A DNA stretch of 41,329 bases from Butyrivibrio sp. (GTDB lineage Bacteria; Bacillota; Clostridia; Lachnospirales; Lachnospiraceae). Numbering within the stretch: position 1 is the stretch's first letter; the number at the start of each line of letters is the position of its first letter. Under the pieces are notes generated by a model. It saw only the letters and a program-made list of their open reading frames with translations. It was not told the DNA's origin and searched no databases. The position numbers were made by a program, and so were the translations under genes. Positions 33,912 to 41,329 of this stretch are shown one piece after another. The stretch is taken from contig JAKVKH010000034.1 in assembly GCA_022486625.1 (NCBI GenBank), positions 1 to 41,329 of the forward strand, given 5' to 3'.

Positions 33912-35339
33912 ATGAAAAAATTATCGCTTTTTGACGGAATTTCGGTTACAGTAGGACTGATTGTTGCGACGAGCTGCCTGGTATCGCTGGGGACGGGAAT
34001 GGGGATGGCAGGGCCTGCGTTTATCCTGCCCATGTTTGTGGTAATGATCCTGAATATGTTCATTGCACTGAGTTTTGCAGAGCTCAACAGCATTATGCCC
34101 AATGTGGACGGAGGAACGGGACAGTATCTGCTGGCAGGGCTTGGTCCCGTTCCGTCACTGATCGGCAACGTGGCGGCATATGTGATTACGATGGTGCTGG
34201 CATCCACAGGAGAACTTGCCATGTGTGGTAATGTCCTGTGTCAGCTTTTTTTCCCGGGACTTGATAACCGTATCATTTCACTGGCGGTACTGGGGATTTT
34301 CTTTGTGATCAACTGTTTTGGTGTGGATATCTTTTCCAGAATCCAGAATATTGTCGTGATCCTGCTGATCGGCTCCATGATCTGTCTGGGTGTAATCGGA
34401 ATTCTGCACCTTGGGACGGGAACTGCAGTTACCGCTGCCAGTCAGTCAGCACCTGCAGTAACGGGCACTGGCAATGTCATGGCAATGGCGGCACTTGCAT
34501 TTTGGCTCTTCATCGGTGTGGAATTTGTCATTCCGGTAGCCAAGGACATGAAGAACCCTAGACGTGATGTGCTCCTCTCCATGATTCTGGGACTCCTTCT
34601 TCTCTTTGGCGTACAGGCGGTTCTGGGACTGGGTATGACGAATTATGTGAATCTCGGGACACTTGCTGCAGATCCGAACGGTACACCGCATATGACCTAT
34701 GCAACGAATCTGTTGGGAAATGTCGGTAGATATTGGATGGGATTTGTCACCATTCTGGCGGCAGTCAGTACGATGAATACCGTGTTTGCATCTACATCAA
34801 GGATTCTGCAGGGAATGTCGGAAGAGAAGCTGATGCCTTCTGTTCTATCCAAAGTTAACCGACATGGGGCACCGGTAAACGGCCTGGTTATGATGGGAAC
34901 ATTAGATGCAGTACTTGTGATTTCCAATCTGGCTAACACAAACGGAATCACGTTCATTGTTCTGGCAGCCTCCTGCTTTTGGCTGGTGACGTATTGTATG
35001 ATTCATACGACGGTTCTGATCCTGCGCAGAAAATATCCCGAGGCACCAAGAAACAGAAAGCTGATGTTTGGAGGTCTGCCGCAGATTCTGGGAATCGCAG
35101 GCAATATATACATGTTCTGGAACATTTCCACGGGCGCAGACAGAATTCGTATTTTTGAAATCTTCGGTGTGATTTTCCTGCTGCTGGTTGCATATGCATT
35201 TATCTGGGTCTGCGGTGTGATGAAGGTAAGACCGTTTGAACCGGTGGATATGTATACGGTCAATGATTCAGAAAAAGGTTTTATGGATACGGTTATTGCC
35301 AGTGAGAATCTGGAAGCAGCAGAAGGCAAGGCAGAGTAA
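33912..35339 (+). CDS. APC-family amino acid permease
   Basis: A 475-residue transporter with about twelve hydrophobic segments and the APC start SLFDGISVTVGLIVATSCLVSLGTG, where the unwound first helix binds the substrate. The segment VDGGTGQYLLAGLGPVPSLIGNVAAY and FWLFIGVEFVIPVAKDMKNPRRDV are typical of amino acid or amine/antiporter members. A charged C-terminal tail follows the last helix. It lies 19 bases after the cyclodeaminase-like gene with GGTGAGGAGG as ribosome site, so it probably imports the substrate of the cluster. Specificity within APC is not resolvable here. Confidence 0.9.
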   Translation: MKKLSLFDGISVTVGLIVATSCLVSLGTGMGMAGPAFILPMFVVMILNMFIALSFAELNSIMPNVDGGTGQYLLAGLGPVPSLIGNVAAYVITMVLASTGELAMCGNVLCQLFFPGLDNRIISLAVLGIFFVINCFGVDIFSRIQNIVVILLIGSMICLGVIGILHLGTGTAVTAASQSAPAVTGTGNVMAMAALAFWLFIGVEFVIPVAKDMKNPRRDVLLSMILGLLLLFGVQAVLGLGMTNYVNLGTLAADPNGTPHMTYATNLLGNVGRYWMGFVTILAAVSTMNTVFASTSRILQGMSEEKLMPSVLSKVNRHGAPVNGLVMMGTLDAVLVISNLANTNGITFIVLAASCFWLVTYCMIHTTVLILRRKYPEAPRNRKLMFGGLPQILGIAGNIYMFWNISTGADRIRIFEIFGVIFLLLVAYAFIWVCGVMKVRPFEPVDMYTVNDSEKGFMDTVIASENLEAAEGKAE

Positions 35340-35368
35340 AGCGATTATCGGTTCAGCCTGAATTTGTC

Positions 35369-35397
35369 TTGACTTATGGAAAATGCGTACCTATAAT
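35369..35397 (+). promoter_or_regulatory. strong promoter upstream of araC-type gene
   Basis: TTGACT (35369-35374), 17-bp spacer, TATAAT (35392-35397). Transcription would begin near 35404, only a few bases before a terminator-like hairpin. Confidence 0.75.
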
Positions 35398-35406
35398 CTT
35401 TTTAAG

Positions 35407-35450
35407 CAGGTGCGAAGAGGCAGAGGTCTCTTCGCACCTGTTTGGTTTTT
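35407..35450 (+). terminator. terminator of the dehydrogenase cluster, also 5' leader hairpin of araC-type message
   Basis: CAGGTGCGAAGAG (35407-35419) and CTCTTCGCACCTG (35428-35440) make a perfect 13-bp stem with an 8-base loop and then TTTGGTTTTT. It can end the permease transcript, but because it lies just after a near-consensus promoter it would also sit at the extreme 5' end of the araC-type message. Confidence 0.85.
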
Positions 35451-35478
35451 CCTGACAGGGAAAGGCAGGTGCGTATAA

Positions 35479-36306
35479 ATGAAAAAATCTTTGATTACCA
35501 TGCAGCCCTATTTTGTATTTGGAACGGATCAGTTTATACAGTATCGGTGCTTCAGAAATGGAATCTCACATCTGTACGCATTCAGGGCGGATCCGGAAGC
35601 GGAAGAAGGTAATCTGATCATTCCGGACGGGTGTATTAATATACTGTTCGGTTATGATGAAACAGGTATGGATGCGAAGGTGTACGGTACCGTGCGCAGT
35701 CCCCAGGTGTTCGTCCCTGACAAAAAAGAGTATTTCGGCATAAGGCTGTATCAGGATGAATTCATCTCCCTGATGAACTGTTCGCCGGAAGAAATTGCTG
35801 GCAGCACGGCAGATCTTGATTCCATACCAATGATTCGCAGTTACAGGCAGCAGCTTTCAATGGCAGGAAACTTTACGCAGAGAGTTCAGATTCTTCGCAG
35901 CTTTATGGAAAATGAACTGCCATGCAGTCCGGATCATAAAGAAGAGCTGCTGCAGCAGATCAAAAGCAGCATTCTGGAGAGTGGAGGGAGAGAGAGCGTC
36001 ACGGAAATTGAGGCACAGTTTCACTATTCGGCAAGATATATCAATCGCATCTTTCAGGAAAAGATGGCACTGAGCGTCAAGGAATACTCTGAAATCGTAC
36101 ACTTGCAGCGGATACTGTTTCGAATCAAGGAACACAGCTATACTACCCTGACAGATCTGGCTGTGGAAGAAGACTATTACGATCAGGCGCATTTCACGAG
36201 AAAGTTCCGTGAGTATACGCATATGACGCCCCTGGAATACGGCAGGAAGATGCTGACGACCTGCTTCAAAGAAAAAATTGTTGAGATAAAGACCGGTTAC
36301 AGGTAA
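35479..36306 (+). CDS. AraC-family transcriptional regulator
   Basis: A 275-residue regulator. The N-terminal domain (about 1-150) resembles the ligand domain with LIIPDGCINILFGYDE and VYGTVRSPQVF, found in many AraC proteins of Firmicutes. The C-terminal double helix-turn-helix (about 170-265) has SVTEIEAQFHYSARYINRIFQEKMALSVKEYSEIVHLQRIL and TTLTDLAVEEDYYDQAHFTRKFREYTHMTPLEYGRKM. The only ribosome site, AAAGG, is about 14 bases before the ATG, so translation may be modest. It probably controls the dehydrogenase-permease cluster beside it (inference from location). The terminator stem starts within its last codons. Confidence 0.92.
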   Translation: MKKSLITMQPYFVFGTDQFIQYRCFRNGISHLYAFRADPEAEEGNLIIPDGCINILFGYDETGMDAKVYGTVRSPQVFVPDKKEYFGIRLYQDEFISLMNCSPEEIAGSTADLDSIPMIRSYRQQLSMAGNFTQRVQILRSFMENELPCSPDHKEELLQQIKSSILESGGRESVTEIEAQFHYSARYINRIFQEKMALSVKEYSEIVHLQRILFRIKEHSYTTLTDLAVEEDYYDQAHFTRKFREYTHMTPLEYGRKMLTTCFKEKIVEIKTGYR

Positions 36307-36321
36307 AATGTAACCGGTTTT
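36292..36321 (+). terminator. terminator overlapping the araC-type stop codon
   Basis: ACCGGTTAC (36292-36300) and GTAACCGGT (36310-36318) form a perfect 9-bp stem with the TAA stop codon in the loop. T-rich sequence follows (TTTTCTTGTTGTTTT). The coding end doubles as half of the terminator. Confidence 0.75.
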
Positions 36322-36322
36322 C

Positions 36323-36351
36323 TTGTTGTTTTAACTGTTTACTGTTAAAAT
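36323..36351 (+). promoter_or_regulatory. predicted promoter of GGDEF gene with inverted repeat
   Basis: TTGTTG (36323-36328), 17-bp spacer, TAAAAT (36346-36351) preceded by TGT (extended -10). TTTTAAC (36329-36335) and GTTAAAA (36344-36350) form a perfect inverted repeat spaced by 8 bp across the spacer and -10 box, a possible operator. It lies 38 bases before the start codon. Confidence 0.5.
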
Positions 36352-36388
36352 AACTATGCAGCTTATGTTGATTTGCGAGGGGCAGGTC

Positions 36389-37522
36389 ATGGGGATGGAA
36401 CGTTTTCTGTACACAGAGTGCAATGTATTTGCAATGGTGGTTCTTTTTCTGATGTATCATGGCAGGAAGAGAGAGTTTCTGACAAAGGATCAGATCCTTT
36501 TTAATCAGGTGATTATTTCTACAATGCTGGTGCTGGCGTTGGATGCGGCAACCTGGATTATTAATGGGGAAGTATTTCCTCATGCACAGCTGGTGGGATA
36601 TGTAATTAACTGGCTGTTCTGGCTGGCGTCAATGATTCCCTGTTATCTGGGGTTTTTGTTCGGATATTATAAGGTGCATCACCGCATGGGACGCAGGCTC
36701 TGTCTGATTGCTGCGATTCCTGTATTTATTGCGCTTGTACTGCTCATTACCAATCCGGTGAACGGATGGATTTTCACTGTTTCAGAAGCAAATGTATACC
36801 ACAGGGGCCCGTTTTTTTATGCAGTGGGAATGTTGCCATTTGCACATATTGTCGCAGCGGAAATGGTTGTTGCAGGAAAGTTCCGAAGGGTACCAAGGTA
36901 TGAACGTTCATCTTATGAACTTATGGCCGCAATACTGTTGTTTCCGGTGGTTGGGTGTATTATCCAGACCATGTTTTACGGGACGTCTACAATATGGCTG
37001 TGTATGACAGTGGATGTAATGGTGTTCTATATTTATCTTCAGAATGATAATATATCAATGGATTTTCTCACCAGGCTCAATAACCGCAGGCGGTTTGATA
37101 ATTATGCCAAACTCAGGTGTGAGGAAATGAAGGATGATGACAACCTGTTTCTGATTATGATTGACATCAATAATTTCAAGAGTATTAATGATACATACGG
37201 ACATGCAGAGGGAGACAGTGCACTTGCCATGACGGCAATGGCACTTCGACAGGCAGCAGCGTCAAGGCGGGCATTTCTGGCCAGAATCGGAGGAGATGAG
37301 TTTGCCATGATTATGGAAAACACAGAAGCGCAGAAAGTCGAGGCGATGATACGCAAGATCCGCCGCTGTATGGATCATGAGAATTCGGGTTCCGGAAAGG
37401 CATATACAGTTTCACTGGCGATCGGTTATGCAGGAATGCAGGGGAAAGATCAGATGAAGTTTGACCGCCTGTTTACCCTGGCAGATGCCAGAATGTATGC
37501 GGATAAACGAAAGTTTCGTTAG
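36389..37522 (+). CDS. membrane diguanylate cyclase (GGDEF)
   Basis: A 377-residue protein with about seven transmembrane segments (near 8-23, 39-58, 70-93, 103-121, 139-160, 178-196, 202-217) and a C-terminal GGDEF domain that makes c-di-GMP from two GTP. The domain has the entry motif MDFLTRLNNRRRFD (225-238), IDINNFKSINDTYGHAEGD and intact GGDEF at 301-305. No RxxD inhibitory site precedes it, so product feedback through that site is unlikely. The sensory part is unknown. Start at 36389 uses GAGGGG; the earlier ATG at 36356 has no ribosome site. The HD-GYP enzyme at 20103 would oppose it. SNF2 gene follows after 18 bases. Confidence 0.92.
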   Translation: MGMERFLYTECNVFAMVVLFLMYHGRKREFLTKDQILFNQVIISTMLVLALDAATWIINGEVFPHAQLVGYVINWLFWLASMIPCYLGFLFGYYKVHHRMGRRLCLIAAIPVFIALVLLITNPVNGWIFTVSEANVYHRGPFFYAVGMLPFAHIVAAEMVVAGKFRRVPRYERSSYELMAAILLFPVVGCIIQTMFYGTSTIWLCMTVDVMVFYIYLQNDNISMDFLTRLNNRRRFDNYAKLRCEEMKDDDNLFLIMIDINNFKSINDTYGHAEGDSALAMTAMALRQAAASRRAFLARIGGDEFAMIMENTEAQKVEAMIRKIRRCMDHENSGSGKAYTVSLAIGYAGMQGKDQMKFDRLFTLADARMYADKRKFR

Positions 37523-37540
37523 ATAACGAAATGGGAGCAT

Positions 37541-40500
37541 ATGGATAATAATCAGTTTGAGAATGAAATTCCTGAAAAAATATATATGGAAGGCAGCACG
37601 TTTTACAGAAAGGGCGGGGTCAGTAATCTGGAGATCATGCCCTTTTTTGCCGACCATCTCTGGTGTGACCGTCTGACCGCAGAAGTGATGGGAAATGACT
37701 GGAGAGAATACCGCGCAGAGGTGACACTGGAACGGGAAAGCGGTCATATTGCAGCAGCACAGTGCAGTTGTGAAGAGTATCAGAAAACAAAGCAAATCTG
37801 TTCACATTGTGTGGCAGCAATTCTGCGATATCAGGAAGTGACGCAGGAAATGAAGAAACGGAAGGAAAATCCGGTTCCCAAAATGCGTGTGGATCTGTCA
37901 GAAAGCAGGAAAGCAGAAGAATATGAAAAGACAACAGATGCTGCGCTGATGGAAATATTTGCCAGAGAGAATGTAGCGTTTCGCAATCGTTTTCACAGTC
38001 AGGGAATGCGTGAGGTGGAGCTTTATCCGGAAATTTCCTTTCATCACAATGCAGCACCTGCAGTATCGTTTGAGATTGGCCGGCAGGGCGGTAAAAAGTA
38101 TGTGCTTCAAAGTATGACGGAGTTTTCCATCCTGATGGATACAGGTGGATTTCACCGTTATGGGAGAGGCCTGGAAATGACCCATGATCTGTCACAGTTT
38201 ACGCCACAGGGTGCCGGATTCGCAGCGTTTATCATGGAAACGGTGCGGGATGAAAGGGAACGGCGCGAGTCGGACAGCAGATTTTTTTACCGGAATGATA
38301 CGAGAGTCAAAAGGAGCATCAGCCTGACAGGAAACCGACTGGATCATCTTATGAAACTGGTTACTGAGGCCGGAGGCGCAGTCATTGAATATGAAGATCA
38401 GGTCAGCGGGATCAGATTCCGTCAGTATGCGGATGCCATTATGGAAGAACCGCGTCTGAAACTGGAGATCTGCGGGCAGGGAACAGGAGTGCAGATTCGA
38501 GACTGCAGCAGAGGAATGCTGCTGGACGGGGCTCAGTTTGAATATCTGGTAACCCCGCAGCGACTTTATATGTTTCCGGTGGAAAACATGGCACAGATTC
38601 ACAGATTCCGTGATTATCTGATGGACAGGCCGAAGGGCACATATGTTGGCAGAAAAGAGTTACCGTTTCTTGTCCGCAAGCTGATCCCGCTTCTGCAGCA
38701 GCATTACGACCTGGAAATCAGGAATTTTGATGTGCAGGAGTATGAACCGGAGGATGTGGTATTTCGCTTTTATCTGGATGCACCGCAGAAAAATGTGATT
38801 ACGGCCAGATGCAGCGCTGTATATGATCAGGAAATCTATTCCCTCTATGCACCGGAGCAGAATACCGCAGAACGTGATGAAGAAAAGGAATGGCAGGCGC
38901 TGTCTGCGGTCAGAAACTATTTTGAACAGTATGACATGGAGTCTGATCTGTTTACGATCCGTGAAGATAATGATCTGATTTACCATTTTCTGTCCGAAGG
39001 AATTCTGCAGCTGCAGGAACTTGGGGAAGTGTACATTTCTGATGCACTGAAGAAGTTGCAGATCCGTCAGACTTCCCATTTCAGTGCAGGTGTGTCCATA
39101 CGTTCAGGATTGCTGCAGTTTGATATTTCCTCTGAAGACATGGATTTGCAGGAACTGGCAGAGATTCTGTCAAGATATGATCGTAAAAAGAAATATTTCA
39201 GACTGAAAAACGGGGAATTTGTTTCCATGGAAGATGAGGAGATCCAGAGTATGGTTTCCACACTGGATGATCTGCATATTACGGGCAGGGAGATTCTTGG
39301 GGGCTCTGCTGTGGTTCCGAGATACCGGGCAATGTATCTGGATGCACTTGCCGGAGAGGGCAGAATTTCATCTTTTACAAGGGACAGAAGTTTCCGGGAA
39401 CTGGTACGGAATATGAAGTCTGTGGATGAAAGTGATTACGAGATCCCGGCATCTCTTTCAGGAATCATGCGCAGTTATCAGAAAACCGGTTTCATGTGGC
39501 TGAAGACTCTTTCTCATAATGGTTTTGGAGGAATTCTTGCAGACGATATGGGGCTTGGCAAAACGCTTCAGATCATTGCATTTCTTCTGTCTGAACAGGA
39601 AGAGGCGGCAGAAGGGGAGAATCGAAGGAGTCTGATCATCTGTCCGGCATCACTTGTCTATAACTGGAAGAATGAAATTGAGAAATTTGCGCCTTCTCTG
39701 AAGGTACAGATGGTGACGGGAACGGCACAGGAGCGCGGCAGAATGATTCTGGAAAGCACAGACAGAGATATTCTGATCACTTCCATAGATCTGGTAAAAA
39801 GAGATATTGCGCAGTATGAAAGCACTACTTTTTTTAGTGAAATTATTGACGAAGCACAGTTTATCAAAAATCAGACGACACAGGCGGCAAAGAGTGTCAA
39901 ACAGATTCATGCACTGACACGTTTTGCACTGACGGGAACGCCGGTGGAGAACAGACTGAGTGAGCTGTGGAGTATTTTTGATTATCTGATGCCGGGGTTT
40001 CTCCTGGGATACCGTCAGTTTCGTGAGAAGATGGAAATACCGATTGTGGAGGAACAGGATGAAGAGGTACTGGAGAAGCTGCGAAAGTTCATTGCCCCTT
40101 TTGTACTGCGACGTCTGAAAAAGGATGTACTCAGAGATCTTCCGGATAAAATGGAAGAGGTCATATATGTCCAGCTGCAGGGCGAACAGAATCGTGTATA
40201 TCGTGCTAATGTGCAGAAACTGCGGCAGCATCTTGCACAGAAGGATACGGATTTTAACCGGGACCGGATAGAAATTCTGGCGGCATTGACAAGGCTTCGC
40301 CAGTTGTGCTGTTCGCCGGGACTTATCCTGGAAAATTACAGGGGAGATTCTGCCAAAACCGATCAGTGCATGAATATGCTGCGGGATGCGACAGGAAGCG
40401 GACATAAGGTACTTGTTTTTTCACAGTTTACTTCCATGCTGGATATTTTGACAAAAAAGGCGCAGGCAGAGCAGATCAGCTACTATCTGCTGACCGGCGC

Positions 40501-40861
40501 GACCGCCAAGGAAGAACGCGCACGAATGGTGCAGGCATTTGATACAGATGAGACACAGGTCTTCTTCATCTCGCTTAAGGCCGGCGGGACAGGCCTGAAT
40601 CTGACGGCAGCGGATATTGTGATTCATTATGATCCATGGTGGAACCTTGCGGCGCAGAATCAGGCGACGGACAGAACGCACCGGATCGGGCAGAAAAACG
40701 TGGTGACGGTATATAAGCTGATTGCAAAGGATACGATTGAAGACCGGATTCTGGAACTGCAGGATAAAAAGGCACAGCTGGCGGATCAGGTACTGGGAGG
40801 AGAGGAACTCGGCAGAGCATCATTTACGAAGAAGGAGCTGCTGGAGATTCTGGAAGATTGA
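37541..40861 (+). CDS. SWIM zinc-finger SNF2-family helicase-like ATPase
   Basis: A 1106-residue protein. An N-terminal SWIM finger (C75-x-C77...C87-x-H89 in AQCSCEEYQKTKQICSHC) is followed by a long family-specific region (about 110-640), and a C-terminal SNF2/Rad54-like motor: MRSYQKTGFMWLKTL, Walker A ADDMGLGKT near 670, Walker B DEAQ near 770, LTGTPVENRLSELWSIFDYL, and helicase C with SLKAGGTGLNLTAADIVIHYDPWWN then QATDRTHRIGQ near 1045. The architecture is common and chromosomal in Firmicutes; such enzymes translocate on double-stranded DNA and presumably move or remove bound proteins such as RNA polymerase. Role here is unproven. Start follows GGGAG. Confidence 0.93.
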   Translation: MDNNQFENEIPEKIYMEGSTFYRKGGVSNLEIMPFFADHLWCDRLTAEVMGNDWREYRAEVTLERESGHIAAAQCSCEEYQKTKQICSHCVAAILRYQEVTQEMKKRKENPVPKMRVDLSESRKAEEYEKTTDAALMEIFARENVAFRNRFHSQGMREVELYPEISFHHNAAPAVSFEIGRQGGKKYVLQSMTEFSILMDTGGFHRYGRGLEMTHDLSQFTPQGAGFAAFIMETVRDERERRESDSRFFYRNDTRVKRSISLTGNRLDHLMKLVTEAGGAVIEYEDQVSGIRFRQYADAIMEEPRLKLEICGQGTGVQIRDCSRGMLLDGAQFEYLVTPQRLYMFPVENMAQIHRFRDYLMDRPKGTYVGRKELPFLVRKLIPLLQQHYDLEIRNFDVQEYEPEDVVFRFYLDAPQKNVITARCSAVYDQEIYSLYAPEQNTAERDEEKEWQALSAVRNYFEQYDMESDLFTIREDNDLIYHFLSEGILQLQELGEVYISDALKKLQIRQTSHFSAGVSIRSGLLQFDISSEDMDLQELAEILSRYDRKKKYFRLKNGEFVSMEDEEIQSMVSTLDDLHITGREILGGSAVVPRYRAMYLDALAGEGRISSFTRDRSFRELVRNMKSVDESDYEIPASLSGIMRSYQKTGFMWLKTLSHNGFGGILADDMGLGKTLQIIAFLLSEQEEAAEGENRRSLIICPASLVYNWKNEIEKFAPSLKVQMVTGTAQERGRMILESTDRDILITSIDLVKRDIAQYESTTFFSEIIDEAQFIKNQTTQAAKSVKQIHALTRFALTGTPVENRLSELWSIFDYLMPGFLLGYRQFREKMEIPIVEEQDEEVLEKLRKFIAPFVLRRLKKDVLRDLPDKMEEVIYVQLQGEQNRVYRANVQKLRQHLAQKDTDFNRDRIEILAALTRLRQLCCSPGLILENYRGDSAKTDQCMNMLRDATGSGHKVLVFSQFTSMLDILTKKAQAEQISYYLLTGATAKEERARMVQAFDTDETQVFFISLKAGGTGLNLTAADIVIHYDPWWNLAAQNQATDRTHRIGQKNVVTVYKLIAKDTIEDRILELQDKKAQLADQVLGGEELGRASFTKKELLEILED

Positions 40862-40924
40862 TGAAATGCCGGACAAGGTATGATAAAATATTGACTGTAT
40901 AAAGAGCAGAGCAAAAGGAGATTC

Positions 40925-41329
40925 ATGCGTAAATTTGAAATTGTGGTTCCATGTCATTTCGGACTGGAATCTGTACTGAAAAAGGAAATTATGGACCTGG
41001 GATATGACACGACAGAAGTTGCAGACGGCAGAATTACATTTGCCGGAGATGCGGACGCAGTCTGCAGGGCCAACATCGGACTTCGCAGTGCGGAACGTGT
41101 ACTGATGAAAATCGGCAGTTTTCATGCGGAATCTTTTGAAGAACTCTTCCAGGGAACAAGAGCGCTTGCCTGGGAGGAATATATTCCGGAAAACGGAAAA
41201 TTCTGGGTAACCAAGGCTTCTTCCGTCAAAAGCAAGCTTTTTTCCCCGTCTGATATCCAGTCCATTATGAAAAAAGCCATGGTGGAGCGGATGAAGGAGA
41301 GTTACCATACGGACTGGTTCAAGGAAGAC
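40925..41329 (+). CDS. THUMP-domain class I rRNA methyltransferase, RlmL type (partial)
   Basis: The first 135 codons of a gene that runs off the right edge. MRKFEIVVPCHFGLESVLKK is the usual start of the RlmL/YpsC group, which methylates guanine in 23S rRNA, and the rest matches its N-terminal THUMP region (GRITFAGDADAVCRANIGLRSAERVLMKIGSF, ELFQGTRALAWEEYIP, KSKLFSPSDIQSIMKKA). The catalytic methyltransferase domain with its NPPY motif lies outside the window, so the target base is unconfirmed. Ribosome site AAAAGGAGATT is strong. A weak promoter (TTGATG at 40858, TATGAT at 40879) may lie in the 63-base gap after the SNF2 gene. Confidence 0.9.
   Translation, partial: MRKFEIVVPCHFGLESVLKKEIMDLGYDTTEVADGRITFAGDADAVCRANIGLRSAERVLMKIGSFHAESFEELFQGTRALAWEEYIPENGKFWVTKASSVKSKLFSPSDIQSIMKKAMVERMKESYHTDWFKED

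Noticed and set aside
37541..40861. SNF2 protein as part of an antiphage system such as DISARM
   Set aside because: No methylase, nuclease or phospholipase-D partner is adjacent; the SWIM-SNF2 architecture and neighbours look like ordinary chromosomal genes.

Overview
The window looks like a chromosomal segment of an anaerobic, low-to-mid GC Firmicute, most likely a butyrate-producing member of the Lachnospiraceae. The evidence is a complete thl-crt-hbd-bcd-etfB-etfA run in the gene order I associate with Roseburia and Eubacterium rectale type gut bacteria, AGGAGG-type ribosome sites, and oxygen-independent enzyme types throughout. This assignment is an inference from gene content; no rRNA or other phylogenetic marker is present.

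Region by region: (1) Positions 1-3290 are a mobile-element scar: a possible IS end at the left edge, the C-terminal two thirds of an Old Yellow Enzyme/enoate-reductase type flavoenzyme, an apparently intact IS30-family element abutting its broken end, and a block of six direct repeats with a 20-21 bp period (IS21-type end or iterons). (2) hpf (long form). (3) 4103-10601: butyrate pathway operon with a strong promoter, a Rex-like operator over the start site and a bidirectional terminator. (4) 10613-14351 (minus strand): nadA-nadB-nadC-niaR, de novo NAD synthesis plus its likely niacin-sensing repressor, with a TGACAAG palindrome between it and the divergent ybaK-like gene. (5) mtnA and a second thiolase. 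(6) 17542-21239: a FapA/DUF342 protein with an N-terminal array of exact 26-residue repeats, followed closely by a REC-HD-GYP regulator. (7) tRNA-Arg(ACG). (8) 21528-28685: cellobiose phosphorylase divergent from a sugar ABC importer and its LacI-type regulator, with two related operators. (9) 28830-36306: a Rid-family protein, a four-part flavin/iron-sulfur amino-acid or opine type dehydrogenase, an ornithine cyclodeaminase/mu-crystallin homologue, an APC permease and an AraC regulator. I consider this the best candidate for an uncharacterised catabolic pathway. (10) A membrane GGDEF protein, a SWIM-SNF2 helicase, and the start of an RlmL-type methyltransferase running off the right edge.

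How the genes fit together: butyrate formation recycles NADH, and both Rex (NADH/NAD ratio) and NiaR (niacin) signals appear to act on neighbouring operons, so redox balance and NAD pool size are controlled side by side. Cellobiose is imported and split phosphorolytically, feeding acetyl-CoA production. The dehydrogenase cluster would oxidise an imported amino compound. A c-di-GMP synthase and a c-di-GMP hydrolase are both present. The terminal butyrate step (but or buk/ptb) and the ABC importer ATPase are not in the window.
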